A stretch of 64,000 bases of DNA, taken from positions 1 to 64,000 of the forward strand of contig NZ_LAPV01000084.1 in assembly GCF_000971275.1 (NCBI RefSeq). The letters are read 5' to 3'. Positions 34,568-41,776 of this stretch are shown here, piece by piece (position 1 is the first letter of the stretch; every line of letters starts with the position of its first letter). A model generated the notes under the pieces. That model had not been told where the DNA came from. It was given only the letters and a program-made list of their open reading frames with translations, and searched no databases. The DNA is from Devosia psychrophila (lineage in GTDB: Bacteria > Pseudomonadota > Alphaproteobacteria > Rhizobiales > Devosiaceae). A program made the translations under genes and the position numbers.

Positions 34568-34717
34568 TCAGGCCAGACGTGCGCACTCCGCGCAGCGCGG
34601 CTTGCTGCCGGTGCCTTCGCGACGGTTTTCGGTTTCGATATTGTTGCCGGTGTTGCAGCTGGTGTTGTCGTGGTGGACCGACTGCTTGATCTAGTGCCAC
34701 GGGGATTTCTTGGCCAT
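34568..34717 (-). pseudogene. Broken 49-codon small gene with early amber codon
   Basis: On the minus strand the frame from ATG 34717 reads MAKKSPWH, then TAG (34691-34693), then continues in frame as IKQSVHHDNTSCNTGNNIE and ends ...PRCAECARLA with TGA at 34568-34570. The His/Cys-containing part (HHDNTSC, CAEC) resembles small conserved proteins seen in related bacteria, from memory, so the frame is probably genuine. The single TAG replaces a codon between His and Ile. It lies antisense in the gap between terminase and portal genes. Confidence 0.6.
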
Positions 34718-34837
34718 TTTTGACGCCTGAATTTGGAGTTCTGGGGCGGCGACACTGGGCGATTCCGCCGGTTGCCGAAATCAGTAGGAGCCCGCTTGGG
34801 AGTTCACCCAGCGGGACAGGATAACGAGGACATCGCC

Positions 34838-35992
34838 ATGCCGAACTGGATCAGCCGCCTGTTGGGTGGCGGAGCGAATGCGCCTGCAGAGAGCAAGGCG
34901 TTCAATGGGCAGACGCTGCTGACCCTGTCGCAACTGGGCGCGGCGAACTGGAGCAATCGGGGATTTGCCAGTCTGGTCAGCCAGGGGTTTGCGCGCAATC
35001 CCGTGGTGTACCGCTGCGTGCGGCTGATCGCCGAGACGGCAAACCGCGTGCCGCTGGTGGTCAGCGAACATGGCAAGCGGCTTGACGAGCATCCGCTGGC
35101 CAGCCTGCTGGCGCGGCCCAATGGGCGGCAGTCGGGCGGAGAAATGCTGGAAGCGGTCTATGCCTATCTGCAGACGGCGGGCAACGCCTACCTGCAGGCC
35201 GGCGTGGTCGACGGCGAGGTCAAGGGACTGTTTTGCCTGCGGCCGGATCGCATGAAGGTGGTGGCCGGGACTGACGGTTGGCCGGTTGGCTATGATTATA
35301 CAGCGGGCGGGCGGACCATGCGGCTGCGGCAAGACGTGACGCCGGTGCCGAGCGTACTGCATATGGCGCTGTTTCATCCGATGGACGATCACTATGGCAT
35401 GGCGCCGCTGGAGGCCGCGCAGATCAGCATGGATATCCACAATGCGGCCGGCGAGTGGAACAAGGCGCTGCTCGACAATGCAGCGCGACCGAGCGGAGCG
35501 CTGGTTTATTCGGCGGCCGGGCAGAACCTGACCCAGGATCAGTTCTAGCGGCTCAAGAGCGAGCTGGAGCAGAACTTCTCGGGCACTGCCAATGCCGGGC
35601 GGCCCATGCTGCTCGAAGGCGGGCTGGACTGGAAGACCATCGCGCTTAGTCCACGCGACATGGATTTCATCGAGGCGAAAAATGCCGCGGCGCGCGACAT
35701 CGCGCTAGCCTTCGGAGTGCCGCCGATGCTGCTCGGCATACCGGGCGACAATACCTATGCCAACCTGGCCGAGGCCAATCCGGCGCTGTGGCGACAAACG
35801 CTGATCCCGCTGGTGGTGCGGGTGGCTGAGGAGCTGAGCAACTGGCTGTCGCCGGCGTTTGGTGGCGCGGTGGTCAAGCCGGATTTCGACGGCGTAGAAG
35901 CGCTGGCGGAGGACCGGGCGGCGCTGTGGGCACGGGTGGGTGGCGCGGAGTTTTTGAGCGACGCCGAGAAGCGGGCGATGCTGGGGGTTTAG
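34838..35992 (+). pseudogene. HK97-type portal protein (GTA gp3-like), interrupted by an amber codon
   Basis: Full-length portal gene (385 codons) from ATG 34838 with GAGGA before it. The first part contains GFARNPVVYRCVRLIAE and LASLLARPNGRQSG, typical HK97 portal sequence. At 35546-35548 a TAG follows the codons for NLTQDQF; translation would continue in the same frame with RLKSELEQNFSGTANAG and AFGVPPMLLGIPGDNTYANL to the stop at 35990-35992. A Glu codon GAG changed to TAG is the simplest explanation. Without suppression only about 236 residues are made, so capsids would lack the DNA entry pore. Confidence 0.9.
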
Positions 35993-35995
35993 GCG

Positions 35996-36370
35996 ATGCC
36001 AAGGTTCATCTCTTCCGGACTATGGGGTTTTCTCGCGGCCGTTCGATTCGCCACGCTCGAGATCAAGTTGGACGTGCTGGTCAGCGCCCTCGAGCGGCGC
36101 TACCGTCAGGACCAACCACGAGCGCCAACAGGTATGCCGGAGGGCGGGCAGCGGGTCGAGGACCGCGTGCGGGTGGCGGTCGGGCCTCGTTGCGATGGAT
36201 TCTCAAGTGGATGCCAACTGGGCGGGTCATTTGGGACCAGCGGAATGTATGAGATATCTGGCAAGAAGCTTTGTCGGGGGTGTGCTGTCAAATTCTTGGG
36301 AATTCAGGGTCTACCCTACCAGGAGCAACGGGAAACGCTGCGGGGCCTCGATCGGACAATTCTAAAGTGA
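35996..36370 (+). CDS. Possible cargo toxin-like protein in the GTA cluster
   Basis: A 124-residue protein of unknown family. An N-terminal amphipathic or hydrophobic part (SSGLWGFLAAVRFATLEIKL) is followed by RQDQPRAPTGMPEGGQ, similar to the RxPxGxPxGGQW motif that marks the junction to variable C-terminal toxin domains in phage-linked proteins (here Trp is replaced). The C-terminal 40 residues (KKLCRGCAVKFLGIQGLPYQ) would be the variable domain. It sits between portal and protease genes, where GTA clusters normally have none of this kind, and is followed by a second unknown gene and a hairpin. A toxin role is inference only. Confidence 0.5.
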   Translation: MPRFISSGLWGFLAAVRFATLEIKLDVLVSALERRYRQDQPRAPTGMPEGGQRVEDRVRVAVGPRCDGFSSGCQLGGSFGTSGMYEISGKKLCRGCAVKFLGIQGLPYQEQRETLRGLDRTILK

Positions 36371-36378
36371 GGATTTCG

Positions 36379-36753
36379 ATGTCGACCCGAATGCAAGCCC
36401 TAAGTGTCGTGAAAGTCGACGATGTTATATTCGGACTTGGAGCAGGTGGGCAGGATAAGTTGCTGCTTGTTTACGAGGTGGACGACAATGGCTTCTCTGC
36501 CCGACACATTACTACGCAGATGACGTTCAAATTCGGCCGCGACGGCAAGACCTGGGGTAATGCAACAGACGGTTATGTTACCATCGTCTCCACGGCGAAG
36601 CTTACTCCGGACATGTATGAAGTCGCACTTGGACTGGACCGCAAATTTGCTGCGCGGCCGGAATATCCGGATGGTATTTTGACCAAAGCAGAAATTCAGC
36701 TCCTGCTTACGCACAAGAGATTCTTCGAAGCGCGCTTGTTGCCAGGACCGTAG
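36379..36753 (+). CDS. Unknown protein, possible immunity partner
   Basis: A 124-residue soluble acidic-to-neutral protein starting at ATG 36379 with GAGG 7 nt upstream, 8 nt after the toxin-like gene. No family is recognised. Strand-rich segments such as KLLLVYEVDDNGFSARHITT and YVTIVSTAKLTPDMYEVALG suggest a compact beta-containing fold. Position and size fit an immunity protein for the preceding gene, but this is inferred from layout alone. AT content is slightly higher than in the neighbouring GTA genes. Confidence 0.5.
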   Translation: MSTRMQALSVVKVDDVIFGLGAGGQDKLLLVYEVDDNGFSARHITTQMTFKFGRDGKTWGNATDGYVTIVSTAKLTPDMYEVALGLDRKFAARPEYPDGILTKAEIQLLLTHKRFFEARLLPGP

Positions 36754-36798
36754 CGTCGCTCAGCTGCGTAGCTAGATTATCCAAAATTTTCACCAAGA

Positions 36799-36816
36799 GG
36801 CTGCCCGAGGGCGGCC
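36799..36816 (+). terminator. Possible intrinsic terminator after the cargo pair
   Basis: GGCTGCCC-GA-GGGCGGCC can fold as an 8-bp stem with one G-U pair and is followed by GCTTCTGTTTT. It separates the cargo-like pair from the small GTA gene at 36841. Confidence 0.45.
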
Positions 36817-36840
36817 GCTTCTGTTTTGTGGATTTCCAAC

Positions 36841-37029
36841 ATGGACGAACTAACCAAAACCGTCATCGAGCGCGGGGACCTGGCGCATCTGGCGCTGTTC
36901 CTTTGGGCTTCCGGGGCGAGTGCGCTGCTGGTGTGGAGCCTGCGCGAGATGGCCAAGGTGAATCAACACTTCAACGACTTCGTGCAGGAGATTGCCAGTT
37001 TGAATCGGCTGTTCAGGAAGGATGATTAA
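36841..37029 (+). CDS. Small membrane protein at the GTA gp3.5 position
   Basis: A 62-residue protein with one central hydrophobic helix (LALFLWASGASALLVWSL) and a charged C-terminus. In the Rhodobacter GTA a small gene, g3.5, lies at this place between portal and prohead protease. The ATG at 36841 is chosen over a start five codons upstream. Position, size and helix support the assignment; sequence similarity was not tested. Confidence 0.6.
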   Translation: MDELTKTVIERGDLAHLALFLWASGASALLVWSLREMAKVNQHFNDFVQEIASLNRLFRKDD

Positions 37030-37033
37030 CCCC

Positions 37034-37150
37034 ATGGCAAACAAGCCAAATCGCGAGAATGCGCAGCAGACGTTCCGGCAATTTGCCTGGAATCTCGCCG
37101 GCACGCTGGCCAAGACCAAGCCGGCGATCGCCAAGCCGGGGAAGGGCTGA
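37034..37150 (+). CDS. 38-residue basic peptide gene
   Basis: A short frame, MANKPNRENAQQTFRQFAWN then a Lys/Ala/Pro-rich tail, from ATG 37034 to a TGA that shares one base with the prohead protease start (TGATGG). It begins 4 nt after the preceding gene. The tight spacing between two real genes and the helical, basic sequence suggest it is translated. No family is recognised. Confidence 0.5.
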   Translation: MANKPNRENAQQTFRQFAWNLAGTLAKTKPAIAKPGKG

Positions 37151-37638
37151 TGGCAAAGACCTCGGGAGCCATTCCCATCGACGCTGAAGGGCGTTTTGCC
37201 GGCTATGCCAGCGTGTTTGGCAAGGTGGATGCCGGTGGCGACGTGGTCATACAGGGGGCGTTTGCCAGGAGCCTCGCCAAGCGCCGCGACCGCATCCGGC
37301 TGCTGTTCCAGCACGACCCCAAGGAGCCGGTCGGCATCTGGGAGACCATTGCCGAGGACGGGCATGGGCTGTTCGTCAAGGGGCGGCTGGTGCCGGGCGT
37401 GCCGCGCGCCGATGCGCTGAAACGGCTGATTGCCGATGGCGCACTGGACGGGTTGTCGATCGGCTTTCGCACCCTGCGGGCGACGCGTGAAAACGGCCAG
37501 CGCAAGCTGTGGCAGATCGATCTGTTCGAGATTTCCATCGCGACGTTTCCGATGATGGAGGACGCGCGGATCGCGCCCTCGTCGCTTTCGACCGGCGCCG
37601 CCATCGCGGCCGCCACAGACACTATCCGCAACCGATAA
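37150..37638 (+). CDS. HK97-family prohead protease (GTA gp4-like)
   Basis: A 162-residue serine protease that matures HK97-type capsid proteins. The N-terminal strand GRFAGYASVFGKVDAGGD, the catalytic His in IRLLFQHDPKEPVG near residue 57 and the catalytic Ser in ALDGLSIGFRT near residue 101 are present. It appears intact. The start overlaps the 38-residue gene stop, and the capsid gene follows 11 nt downstream. Confidence 0.93.
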   Translation: MAKTSGAIPIDAEGRFAGYASVFGKVDAGGDVVIQGAFARSLAKRRDRIRLLFQHDPKEPVGIWETIAEDGHGLFVKGRLVPGVPRADALKRLIADGALDGLSIGFRTLRATRENGQRKLWQIDLFEISIATFPMMEDARIAPSSLSTGAAIAAATDTIRNR

Positions 37639-37649
37639 GGACATCTTGC

Positions 37650-39467
37650 ATGGACATGACCAGTGACGGCCTTGAAACCAAGGCCGGCGCGGGGAGCGAT
37701 ATTGGCGCTCTCTTCGCCGAATTCTCGACGGCATTCGAGGAATTCAAGCGCACCAACGACCAGCGGCTGGGCGAGATCGAAAAGCGCGGCTCGGCCGACG
37801 GACTGCTGGAAGGCAAGCTTGACCGACTGAACTCGGTGCTCGACGGGCAGAAGGCGGCGATGGATCGCGCGATGGTGGAGCGGGCGCGTCCGCTGCTCGA
37901 TGGCCGAGGCGCCCCGCTGGGCGGTGAGTACAAGGAAGCGTTTGCCTCCTATGTGAAGCGCGGCGAGGAAAAGGCGCTGTCGGTCGGCGTCAATGCCGAT
38001 GGCGGCTATGTGGTGCCGCCCGAGACCGAAACGGAAATCACCCGGTTAATGACGGCGGTATCGCCGATCCGCGCCATTGCTGGCGTGCGCCAGGTGAGCG
38101 GCTCGGTCTACAAGCGGCCGATTTCGGTGACCGGGCCGGCGACTGGCTGGGTGGGTGAGACGGCGGCGCGGCCGACCACCAACAGCCAGACGCTGGCAGA
38201 GCTGAGCTACCCGACCATGGAACTTTACGCCATGCCGGCGGCCACCTCGTCCTTCCTCGACGACGCCGCGGTGGATGTGGGGCAGTGGATTTCCGACGAG
38301 GTCAACGCGGCCTTCGCGGCGCAGGAAACCACAGCCTTCGTAACCGGCAATGGCGTCAACAAGCCGACGGGGTTCCTGACGGCAACGTCGGTGGCGGAGG
38401 CGAGCTGGACCTGGGGTAACCTCGGCTATATCGCCACCGGCACGGCTGGTGCGCTGGCGCGGCGGATAACGGCGCGGAGCCTGCCGTCTGGACATGCACA
38501 GGCGCCGGAGGTGGACCGGCCATTACCGGGCGGGGTGAGTGTTGCGGTGCGGGCGCTGCCGCTGGTCATGGTGGCGCATCTGCCGCCGCTACCGTCCGAT
38601 CCGTCGCGTTCGCGCCTCGTCGTGGCGGCCTATACCCAGCCCTGGCCGGGAAGGGTGCAGGTGGTGGATGACGCTACCGGCACTACGCTGGCGGAACTGA
38701 CGCGGCGCGGACTGCTCGGGAGCCTCACGGCCGATCTGCAAGCGGGGCCGCTGGGCATCTGGGATCAGGGCAACGTCGTAGACGTGACGCTTCTGGAGGG
38801 ACATCTGGCCTCGGGCGAAGACCTGGCAGTGCTGGGCGGCAGCAATCGGCTGGCGGTGGAGAATGACGCGGGAAACTGGGAGGTCGTCGGCTTTGCCAAT
38901 GCCGAATTGGTGTCTCCCGGCCGCTATAGGCTGAGCCGCCTGCTGCGCGGCATGGATTGCACCGGTCCGGCGATGAGCACGGCGCCGGTGGGTCGGAGGG
39001 TGATTCTGCTGGATAGCCGGGCCGTCAGCCTGCCGATGGACGCGCACTGGCTGGGCGAAACGCGGACCTTCCGCATCTATGCCGGCGCGCGCGATGTCGA
39101 GGGGCAGAGCTTGAGTTTCGCGACGGATGCCGGGCCGGCCCTGCCGCTGCCGCCGGTACATCTGCGGGCGGTGCGGGCAGGCGGCGATGTCGCATTCAAC
39201 TGGACACGTTGCAGCCGTGCCGATGGCGACGGCTGGGGCGCGGCGGAGAGCCCGCTCGAGCATGTGCCTGAACGCTATCAGTTGACAATTTTCAATGGCT
39301 CGACGCCAGTTCGATTGCTGGAGAGCACCTCGCCTGCCGCCAGTTATGGCGCGGCTGATCAGGTAAGCGACTTCGGCGTGCTGCCGGCTGTTTTCAATTT
39401 TACCGTGGTTCAGGTCAGCCCGGTGCTGGGTGGCGGTCATGCGGCAGAGGGAGCATTCCATGGCTAA
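37650..39467 (+). CDS. Chimeric ORF: capsid protein N-terminus fused to gp15-like tail protein C-terminus
   Basis: A 605-residue open frame. Residues 1 to about 270 are an HK97-fold major capsid protein (GTA gp5-like): a coiled-coil scaffold region (FEEFKRTNDQRLGEIEKRG), the cleavage region, then GVNADGGYVVPPETETEI, TGWVGETAARP and GNGVNKPTGFL, up to SWTWGNLGYIATGTAGA. From about position 38455 the sequence changes to the C-terminal part of the GTA gp15 host-specificity protein: ARRITARSLPSGHAQAPEV, LRGMDCTGPAMSTAPVGRR and a fibronectin-like end. The frame stays open across the junction. A deletion between gp5 and gp15 is the simplest cause. AAGGA precedes the ATG at 37650. The product cannot be a normal capsid. 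Confidence 0.85.
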   Translation: MDMTSDGLETKAGAGSDIGALFAEFSTAFEEFKRTNDQRLGEIEKRGSADGLLEGKLDRLNSVLDGQKAAMDRAMVERARPLLDGRGAPLGGEYKEAFASYVKRGEEKALSVGVNADGGYVVPPETETEITRLMTAVSPIRAIAGVRQVSGSVYKRPISVTGPATGWVGETAARPTTNSQTLAELSYPTMELYAMPAATSSFLDDAAVDVGQWISDEVNAAFAAQETTAFVTGNGVNKPTGFLTATSVAEASWTWGNLGYIATGTAGALARRITARSLPSGHAQAPEVDRPLPGGVSVAVRALPLVMVAHLPPLPSDPSRSRLVVAAYTQPWPGRVQVVDDATGTTLAELTRRGLLGSLTADLQAGPLGIWDQGNVVDVTLLEGHLASGEDLAVLGGSNRLAVENDAGNWEVVGFANAELVSPGRYRLSRLLRGMDCTGPAMSTAPVGRRVILLDSRAVSLPMDAHWLGETRTFRIYAGARDVEGQSLSFATDAGPALPLPPVHLRAVRAGGDVAFNWTRCSRADGDGWGAAESPLEHVPERYQLTIFNGSTPVRLLESTSPAASYGAADQVSDFGVLPAVFNFTVVQVSPVLGGGHAAEGAFHG

Positions 39468-40215
39468 GAGCCGGTTCGATATCTGTCTTGACGCAGTGCT
39501 GCTGTACGAGGGCGGCTATGCCGATCATCCAGCCGATCCGGGTGGCGCAACCAACCTGGGCATTACCCACAAGACGCTGGCGCGCTGGCGGCGGGTGTCG
39601 CCCTGGTGGGCGCTGCCCAAAAGCGAGGTGCAGGCGCTGCTACGCACCGAAGCAGCAAAGATCTATCGCGCCAGCTATTGGAATCGCATTCAAGGCGGGC
39701 AATTGCCGCCGGGCCTCGACGTGGCGCTGTTCGATTTTGCCGTCAACTCCGGCCCCCACCGGGCCATACGAATGCTGCAGGCGGAACTCGATGTCGCCGC
39801 AGACGGGCAGATCGGGCCGCTGACACTGGACGCGATCGAGAGACGGCCAGCGGGCCAGCTCATCAATGAACTGTGCGATCGCCGGCTGGCTTTCCTCAAT
39901 CGCCTCTCGACCTTCGCAACTTTCGGCAAAGGCTGGACCAACCGCGTCGCCGCCGTGCGCAACGCGGCACTGGCTGCCGCGGGTGCGACCACGACTATCT
40001 CAACCAAACCCAATCAATGGAGAACCATCATGGACCTGCTCAACGGCTACAAGACCTACATCGTCGCCATTTTCATGCTGCTGGCCGGCGTCGCGCAGCT
40101 GCTCGGTATCGACCTGCCGGCACTAGACGGCGGCTCGTCCGGGCACCTGATCATGGAAGCACTGGCAGTGCTGTTCCTGCGCAAGGGGCTGAAGAGTGAT
40201 ATCGCTCGGGCATGA
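39460..40215 (+). CDS. GH108 endolysin with C-terminal holin-like segments
   Basis: A 251-residue protein. Residues 1-170 form an N-acetylmuramidase-type GH108 domain with the catalytic Glu in LLYEGGYADHPADPGGATNL, the core VALFDFAVNSGPHRAIRML and a PG_binding_3-like end with GQIGPLTLDAIE. The last 60 residues carry hydrophobic segments (YIVAIFMLLAGVAQLLGI and LIMEALAVLFL). It lyses the cell wall to release particles. GAGGGAG precedes the ATG at 39460, which overlaps the chimeric gene by 8 nt. GTA clusters of Hyphomicrobiales often end with such an endolysin. An internal start at 40030 may yield the C-terminal part separately. Confidence 0.88.
   Translation: MAKSRFDICLDAVLLYEGGYADHPADPGGATNLGITHKTLARWRRVSPWWALPKSEVQALLRTEAAKIYRASYWNRIQGGQLPPGLDVALFDFAVNSGPHRAIRMLQAELDVAADGQIGPLTLDAIERRPAGQLINELCDRRLAFLNRLSTFATFGKGWTNRVAAVRNAALAAAGATTTISTKPNQWRTIMDLLNGYKTYIVAIFMLLAGVAQLLGIDLPALDGGSSGHLIMEALAVLFLRKGLKSDIARA
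40030..40215 (+). CDS. Possible holin-like small protein from an internal in-frame start
   Basis: GGAG at 40019-40022 stands 7 nt before an in-frame ATG inside the endolysin gene. Starting there gives 61 residues: MDLLNGYKTYIVAIFMLLAG, a short hydrophilic turn, a second hydrophobic helix and the basic tail RKGLKSDIARA, as in small class II holins. The endolysin domain ends before this point, so one gene may encode lysin-plus-holin and a separate holin. Confidence 0.5.
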   Translation: MDLLNGYKTYIVAIFMLLAGVAQLLGIDLPALDGGSSGHLIMEALAVLFLRKGLKSDIARA

Positions 40216-40276
40216 TGTGCGGTTGCAACTTCGCTGCGAGTGCTCGATATTCAAGGTCTACTTTGCCGAGGTTGCC

Positions 40277-40519
40277 ATGAAGCATTCATCCATCGTCGTC
40301 CGCGCTCAATGGGACAGCGAAGCCAAGGTCTGGGTGGCGTCGAGCACAGACATAGATGGATTGAGTGTCGAGGCGGATACGATAGAAGCTCTCAATGCCA
40401 AGGTATTGGGGGCCATTTCCGACCTTATCGAGCTCAACGGCATCGACTCGGAGCTGGCCGAAATACCGGTTCACCTGCTGGCCGAGCAGTTTTCGCGCGT
40501 CCACAATCCGTCGCACTGA
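40277..40519 (+). CDS. hicB: HicB-like antitoxin (DUF1902 type)
   Basis: An 80-residue protein with the partial RNase-H-like fold of HicB antitoxins: VVRAQWDSEAKVWVASSTDI, then LSVEADTIEALNAKVLGAI and a short C-terminal tail. It neutralises the HicA mRNA interferase. GAGG precedes the ATG at 40277, chosen over an upstream start at 40196. The toxin gene starts 2 nt after its TGA. No separate DNA-binding domain is visible. Confidence 0.85.
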   Translation: MKHSSIVVRAQWDSEAKVWVASSTDIDGLSVEADTIEALNAKVLGAISDLIELNGIDSELAEIPVHLLAEQFSRVHNPSH

Positions 40520-40521
40520 TT

Positions 40522-40716
40522 GTGGGCGGGTTTCTTCGAGAGCTAAAAGCCAGGTTGTCCGAGGCCGGATGTTATTTTGTTCGACCGGGCAAAGGCAATC
40601 ACGAGGTCTGGTACAGTCCGATCGTTGGTCGCCACGTTATTGTGGATGCTGGAGCGAAGTCCCGACATACGGCGAACGAAACGCTGAAGCAGGCTGGTTT
40701 GCCCAAGGCGTTCTGA
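40522..40716 (+). CDS. hicA: HicA-family toxin
   Basis: A 64-residue protein with the double-stranded-RNA-binding-like fold of HicA: ELKARLSEAGCYFVRPGKGN, the active-site His in GKGNHEVWYSP, and the C-terminal ETLKQAGLPK. It is expected to cleave mRNA. The start is GTG at 40522, 2 nt after the hicB stop. The pair order hicB-hicA is the less common one. It is adjacent to the decayed GTA cluster and could stabilise the region. Confidence 0.85.
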   Translation: MGGFLRELKARLSEAGCYFVRPGKGNHEVWYSPIVGRHVIVDAGAKSRHTANETLKQAGLPKAF

Positions 40717-40792
40717 TGGTACGAATTATGGTGTTTCTACCTGTTTTGCCTCATTCATGTCCCATTCAGCAACGGCGCCATAAGGTGGTGTC

Positions 40793-41086
40793 ATGAAAAC
40801 CCTGATCCTCAAAATCCTTGCTCCCGCCGCCCTTGCGGTGGGTATTGGGCTGGCCGGCAGCGGCGCGGCCCAGGCGCAGTCCTGCATCGACAGTTCGGCT
40901 GAAATCCAGGCGCTGATTAGCGATGGGCGGATCATGAGCCAGTATGATGCCGTCGCTGCTGCAGGCTATAGCGCAGACCAGATCCTTAATTTTCGGCTGT
41001 GCGACGATGGTGGTCGCTACGTCTGGATTGTGGGTATATTGAGCGCGGACGGGACTGCGCAAAACCTGACGATCAGCGCAGAATAG
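40793..41086 (+). CDS. Small secreted protein upstream of a two-component system
   Basis: A 97-residue protein with a clear signal peptide (LAPAALAVGIGLAGSGAAQA, cleavage near AQAQ) and a mature part of about 68 residues with two cysteines (SCIDSS and FRLCDDG), which may form a disulfide. The end YVWIVGILSADGTAQNLTI resembles a short PepSY-like element. AAGGTGG precedes the ATG. It lies 27 nt before the response-regulator gene on the same strand, so it may be part of the sensing system. Confidence 0.75.
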   Translation: MKTLILKILAPAALAVGIGLAGSGAAQAQSCIDSSAEIQALISDGRIMSQYDAVAAAGYSADQILNFRLCDDGGRYVWIVGILSADGTAQNLTISAE

Positions 41087-41113
41087 ACAAAGCCGAGTCG
41101 GCGAGGGGCCTCG

Positions 41114-41773
41114 ATGCGTATTCTGGTTGTCGAAGACGATACCAATCTCAATCGCCAGCTCAAGGAAGCGCTGACCGACGCCGGCTATGCGGTGGACGTG
41201 GCTTTCGATGGCGAGGAGGGGCATTTCCTTGGCGACACCGAACCCTATGATGCCATCGTGCTCGATATCGGGCTGCCGCAGATGGATGGGCTTTCGGTGC
41301 TGGAAGAGTGGCGCCGCGCCGGCAAGACCACGCCCGTGCTGCTGCTGACGGCGCGCGACCGCTGGAGTGACAAGGTGCAGGGCATCGATGGCGGCGCCGA
41401 CGACTATGTCGCCAAGCCATTCCACATGGAAGAAGTGCTGGCCCGTATCCGAGCGCTGGTGCGACGTGCTGCTGGCCTTGCCTCCAATGAAATCGTCTCA
41501 GGCTCAGTGCGGCTGGATTCGCGCTCGGGAAAGGTGACGGTCGATGGTCAATCGGTGAAGCTAACCAGCCATGAGCTGCGCCTGCTGAGCTATCTGATGC
41601 ACCACAAGGGCAAAGTCATTTCGCGCACCGAGCTGACCGAGCATCTTTACGACCAGGACTTCGACCGCGACAGCAATACGATCGAGGTGTTTGTCGGTCG
41701 CCTGCGCAAGAAGCTGCCGGACGATTGCATCCAGACTGTCCGCGGTCTCGGTTATCAGATCGCCGAGGATTGA
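41114..41773 (+). CDS. feuP: OmpR-family response regulator (FeuP/PhoP-like)
   Basis: A 219-residue regulator. The receiver domain has the acidic pair EDD near residue 8, the phosphoacceptor Asp in AIVLDIGLPQMDGLS near residue 52 and the Lys in DDYVAKPFHMEE. The C-terminal winged helix shows LTSHELRLLSYLMHHKGKVI and the ending QTVRGLGYQIAED. Overall it resembles FeuP of rhizobia. The kinase gene follows 3 nt downstream. Confidence 0.9.
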   Translation: MRILVVEDDTNLNRQLKEALTDAGYAVDVAFDGEEGHFLGDTEPYDAIVLDIGLPQMDGLSVLEEWRRAGKTTPVLLLTARDRWSDKVQGIDGGADDYVAKPFHMEEVLARIRALVRRAAGLASNEIVSGSVRLDSRSGKVTVDGQSVKLTSHELRLLSYLMHHKGKVISRTELTEHLYDQDFDRDSNTIEVFVGRLRKKLPDDCIQTVRGLGYQIAED

Positions 41774-41776
41774 TCC

